This document shows positions 61,070 to 64,000 of a stretch of DNA of 64,000 nucleotides, piece after piece; the stretch's first letter is position 1, and each line of letters starts with the position of its first letter. The position numbers and the translations under genes are program-made. Origin of the DNA: Metallyticus violacea (taxonomy: Eukaryota; Arthropoda; Insecta; Mantodea; Metallyticidae). The DNA is taken from contig CM060831.1 of assembly GCA_030762175.1 (NCBI GenBank), positions 77,720,001 to 77,784,000 of the forward strand. The letters run 5' to 3'. Under the pieces are notes generated by a model. It worked only from the letters and a program-made list of their open reading frames with translations. It did not search any database and was not told the DNA's origin.

Positions 61070-61190
61070 AGAACATTTAGAAATTCTGAAAATTTCAATG
61101 GGTACCATCCACATGCTGGTAAATGAAAAGTTCCACACGAGACGTGTTTGTGCACGGTCAGTTCCAAAACTGCTGATTCCCGCGTGCAGA
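61070..61190 (+). pseudogene. mariner HTH fragment
   Basis: The + strand reads ISMGTIHMLVNEKFHTRRVC ARSVPKLL, the second HTH region of mariner transposases. It ends abruptly; the neighbouring fragment of the same kind is on the other strand. Confidence 0.6.
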
Positions 61191-61700
61191 TTTGCATGCT
61201 GTTGAAGAGGATGTTACAGCTGAAATGTGGCCTTGTGTGCATGATAGCCCTTGCAGAGATTTCCGGACATCTCTGTAGTAGTTGTGTGTGGAGATACGAC
61301 ATACTGACAAACTATTCCTTGAACATTGAATAATGAGATGATCATAACTTTCCCAACGTTTGCTGTTCGCTCTCAGTATCGAAATGACGTAAACAAGTTT
61401 CATCAGCAATGATTACCTTTGAAAGAAACTCAGCATCTTCCTTTAACATCATCTTCAAGCTGTTCCGTAATCAACTGTCTTGGAATCCACCTGCACAAAC
61501 ACGCCTGTTATGTAACTTTTCAATTAACGTGTGGGTGATATCCAGCGAAATTTCAGAATTTCTGAAAGTTATTCGACGATGCTCTCTTCACAACGATAAC
61601 AGCGGTGTTAATGTTTTTTTCTGGCAGAGCACACACTGGAGCGCTAGGTTTCTCTCACATTTTAAATCATATTCCAGCTGTTTTATAAGGAAGAAGAAAC
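61190..61700 (-). pseudogene. mariner transposase remnant, related to the 16.3-kb copy
   Basis: On the minus strand: an HTH-like part (HTLIEKLHNRRVCAGG), LKEDAEFLSKVIIADET with the first catalytic Asp, then YYRDVRKSLQG. Frameshifts and stops are frequent, and the second and third Asp regions are not recognisable. Confidence 0.6.
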
Positions 61701-61726
61701 GATTTACATGTATAAGCCTCAGCTGA

Positions 61727-62675
61727 AGACTTGTTGAGACAAAAAACATTGTTCGTCATGTGTCACCTCCATTTTGCTGTAGGCGAAACTTGCACACCTC
61801 TCACAGATGGAAACCGGAAGTGACAACAATGAATCTACGTATACATTACCCATTATTGTACAGTTAAATTTTAACTCGAGAAATTACCTCTATAAAAATT
61901 ATGACCATTCTTTATTGAACAGAATTTTTCTCTTGGGACAAACAACTGTCCTGTGTTTCTTGAAAAAACAGGGAGAGTTTGGCTTCGCAAAGTTTCTTTG
62001 CAGCCAAGCAATACGGTAAGGCAAAGTTTTATTTACACGATGTACAGATCTTAGAGTGGAAGTGTTTTCAGTGATACATCGTCATAAGGAAATATTAAAT
62101 GTTTTCGTGCAGTACTTTCTTCTATGTGAACGCACTGTCGACAAAGCGCTTATCAACTAAAATCCCAGCCTAGAAACCCTTATTGCCAACAATGTTTAGG
62201 CTATATTTAGTGTTCATTTATTGCTTTCTTCGGTGTGTTTAGCCAGTTCCTTCATGTAAACACCACCACTGCATCAGTGTACCTTTTATTTGGCTGTAGA
62301 GCCTAAGGAAAACTTCATTTTGATTCAGCATAGTTCATTCTTAAATAAAACTATTCAATGGTTTAAATCGACTAGGAATTGAATCACTTGATCAAAGTAC
62401 ACGTTTTAAGAATATTGTTACATTGCTGTTGCTGGTGCTCAAACAAATGAAGTTCTGTATGTTCTATGGCAAACTTTTTCACCAAGTAAAATTAATGTCT
62501 GTGTTTCCCCAAAGATATGGATAAAGAACATTGAAATGCATGGCACTTCTGGTTAGCGCGAGCGCAAAAGTATACACCAAGGGTGCCAAAAAATGTATAT
62601 ACACTTCCACAGTAGATATCTATTTAATATATTTCAAAGTTGTATTGAAAAACAACAGTAATGTGTAGTATCATG
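61727..62675. other. non-coding stretch without recognised features
   Basis: Nothing recognised; the 61807-62019 frame has no domain. Confidence 0.4.
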
Positions 62676-62678
62676 TTC

Positions 62679-62930
62679 TGAGTAATGTTTAACGCAGGCG
62701 GTGGACACTGATGATACATGAGATGAATGATATATTGGGAGAGAATATTGTTTAAGGAAAGAAGCGTTCCAGGCCTAAGTTTAGGGTACCTTCCCTGCAT
62801 TTTCCAGGGAAGACTGAAGACTGAGGAAAACCTAGAAAAACCCCCAGTTAGGGAGGACGGTCCTGGTGGGATTGAAACCAGACCTCCCGTTCAGGAGTCC
62901 GGGCTTTAACGACCTGTCACCCGCGGCGGT
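62679..62930 (-). repeat. SINE-A copy (diverged)
   Basis: Minus-strand SINE-A with a damaged 3' part (aacgcaggcggtggacactg, about 20 bases deleted) and a degraded B box (gggattgaaacc). Confidence 0.88.
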
Positions 62931-62993
62931 TAGTATGATATTCTGTAAACGGGCGTGACTCACATTACGTTATGCTAGCGTTGCTACAACAAA

Positions 62994-63988
62994 ATGGAGC
63001 TAAGGTTATCGTTTGAACAACGGAAAGCAATTCTGAAGTGGTATTGGAAAACCGAGAATGTTGTTGAAGTTCAAAGGCAATAGAGACGTGTGTACAGAAC
63101 AGAACCGTCAACGCGGGTAACAATTGCACGCATTCGAGACAAATTTGAGACTCGTGGTGCCGTATGCGATGTTCACAAGGACAGATCTGGGAGACTTCGC
63201 ACAGCAACAAGCCCCGCGTCCTCGACTATCATTTGGGAACGTTTTGAGCACTCACCGCAGAAATCTACAGAGCAATGTACACGTGAGACTGGGATTAGCA
63301 GAACCGCGTACGTCGTATTATTAAAAGTTGAAAGTTTTCATCCCAGAGACTTTTGTTTGCATTAAATGAAGAGAATGCAGTACTGTGAGTGGTTTCGGAA
63401 CATGGTGCAAGAGGATGAGGTCTTTGTAGAGAAAGTTGTTTGCTCCGATGAGTAAATTTAAATTGATCGGAACTGTTAACCAGCATTACCGTGTCTACTG
63501 GTGTGCACACAATGCACATGTTATTTTGGAAAAGGCCTTTAATTTACCTGGAATTAATATTTGGTGTGGGTTGTCATCTAGGGGTCTAATTGGACCATTC
63601 TTTTTTGAAGGAACAGTAACTGGCAGTGTACCTGAACATGATACGCACATCCGTCTTACCCGCCATTCATACACTCTATGGAAATGAGGAATTTTACTTC
63701 CAACAAAATGGTGCACCACCACATTACCACCGACATGTACGTGCGTACCTTGATGACAATCTTCCAAGACACTGGATAGGATGAAGAGGTCCGATTGATT
63801 TTCCACCGCGTTCTCCGGATCTAACTCCCTTGGACTTCTACCTATGGGGAACTCTTACGGATGTTGTATAACGTAGAAAATCAGCTACACTGGCAGCACT
63901 TCGGGAAGAAATTGAAACGGCATGCGCTGCAATCGCTGAGGACACTTTCGCCGCTCAATCAGATACCGGTGTTGGGCATTTTGAGTAA
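62994..63988 (+). pseudogene. mariner-family transposase, near full length, inactivated
   Basis: From ATG 62994: MELRLSFEQRKAILKWYWKT (HTH), TRVTIARIRDKFETRG, VCSDE (first Asp), NLPGINIWCGLSSRGLIGPF, FYFQQNGAPPHYH, RSPDLTPLDFYLWG (third Asp) and the terminus GVGHFE. There is a stop in the HTH region, at least two frameshifts and two later stops. The second catalytic Asp is Asn (QQNG). Such enzymes cut and paste TA-flanked transposons. Its right TIR would lie at or past the window end. Confidence 0.85.
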
Positions 63989-64000
63989 CTGTTGTAAGTG

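Noticed and set aside
1..64000. CRISPR arrays, operons, bacterial promoters or rRNA genes
   Set aside because: None seen; the sequence is nuclear eukaryotic DNA with GT-AG introns and SINEs.

Overview
The window looks like AT-rich nuclear DNA of an insect, probably a large-genome, repeat-rich lineage. The evidence is an innexin gene and a DOCK-family gene with consensus GT-AG introns, arthropod-type DUF4817/mariner transposases, and many tRNA-derived SINEs with target-site duplications. The species cannot be fixed from the sequence. Most listed short open reading frames are noise or transposon debris; only two host genes are supported. Gene 1 is innexin 3 (inx3), + strand. Six coding exons between 31825 and 36597 join in perfect phase into a 394-residue gap-junction protein. 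A probable non-coding first exon and promoter, with a perfect CRE and an inverted CCAAT box, lie near 30486-30560, and a polyadenylation signal lies at 37326. Gene 2 is the 5' part of sponge, the DOCK3/4-type Rac/Rap exchange factor, - strand. Four phase-compatible exons at 57169-57209, 48192-48247, 47980-48076 and 43810-43958 encode the end of the SH3 domain and the helical region after it. No later sponge exon is recognisable below 43810, so inx3 may sit inside a sponge intron on the opposite strand. Region by region: 1-31.8 kb is intergenic or intronic, with a hAT fragment, SINEs, mariner-family wrecks (6.6, 8.0, 8.5-9.1, 16.3-16.8 and 29.1 kb), microsatellites, a decayed ~142-bp tandem repeat (11.9-12.3 kb), a 22-bp-TIR MITE (25.87-26.37 kb) and a TATA-to-polyA unit that may be a solo LTR (23.5-24.0 kb). 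31.8-37.7 kb is inx3. 38.6-45.7 kb holds three decayed Penelope-like elements, each with a hammerhead-like core, a 71-bp-arm hairpin, and an AT-rich ~100-bp tandem array with alternating monomers. 46-64 kb holds more SINEs of four tRNA-derived kinds and a dense nest of mariner relatives. One of these is a 1.5-kb mariner interrupted by a SINE. An 857-bp segment spanning its end has been copied 4.8 kb away and lies between two 277-bp direct repeats. The two host genes show no functional link beyond proximity: one encodes a gap-junction channel subunit, the other a cytoskeletal GTPase activator.
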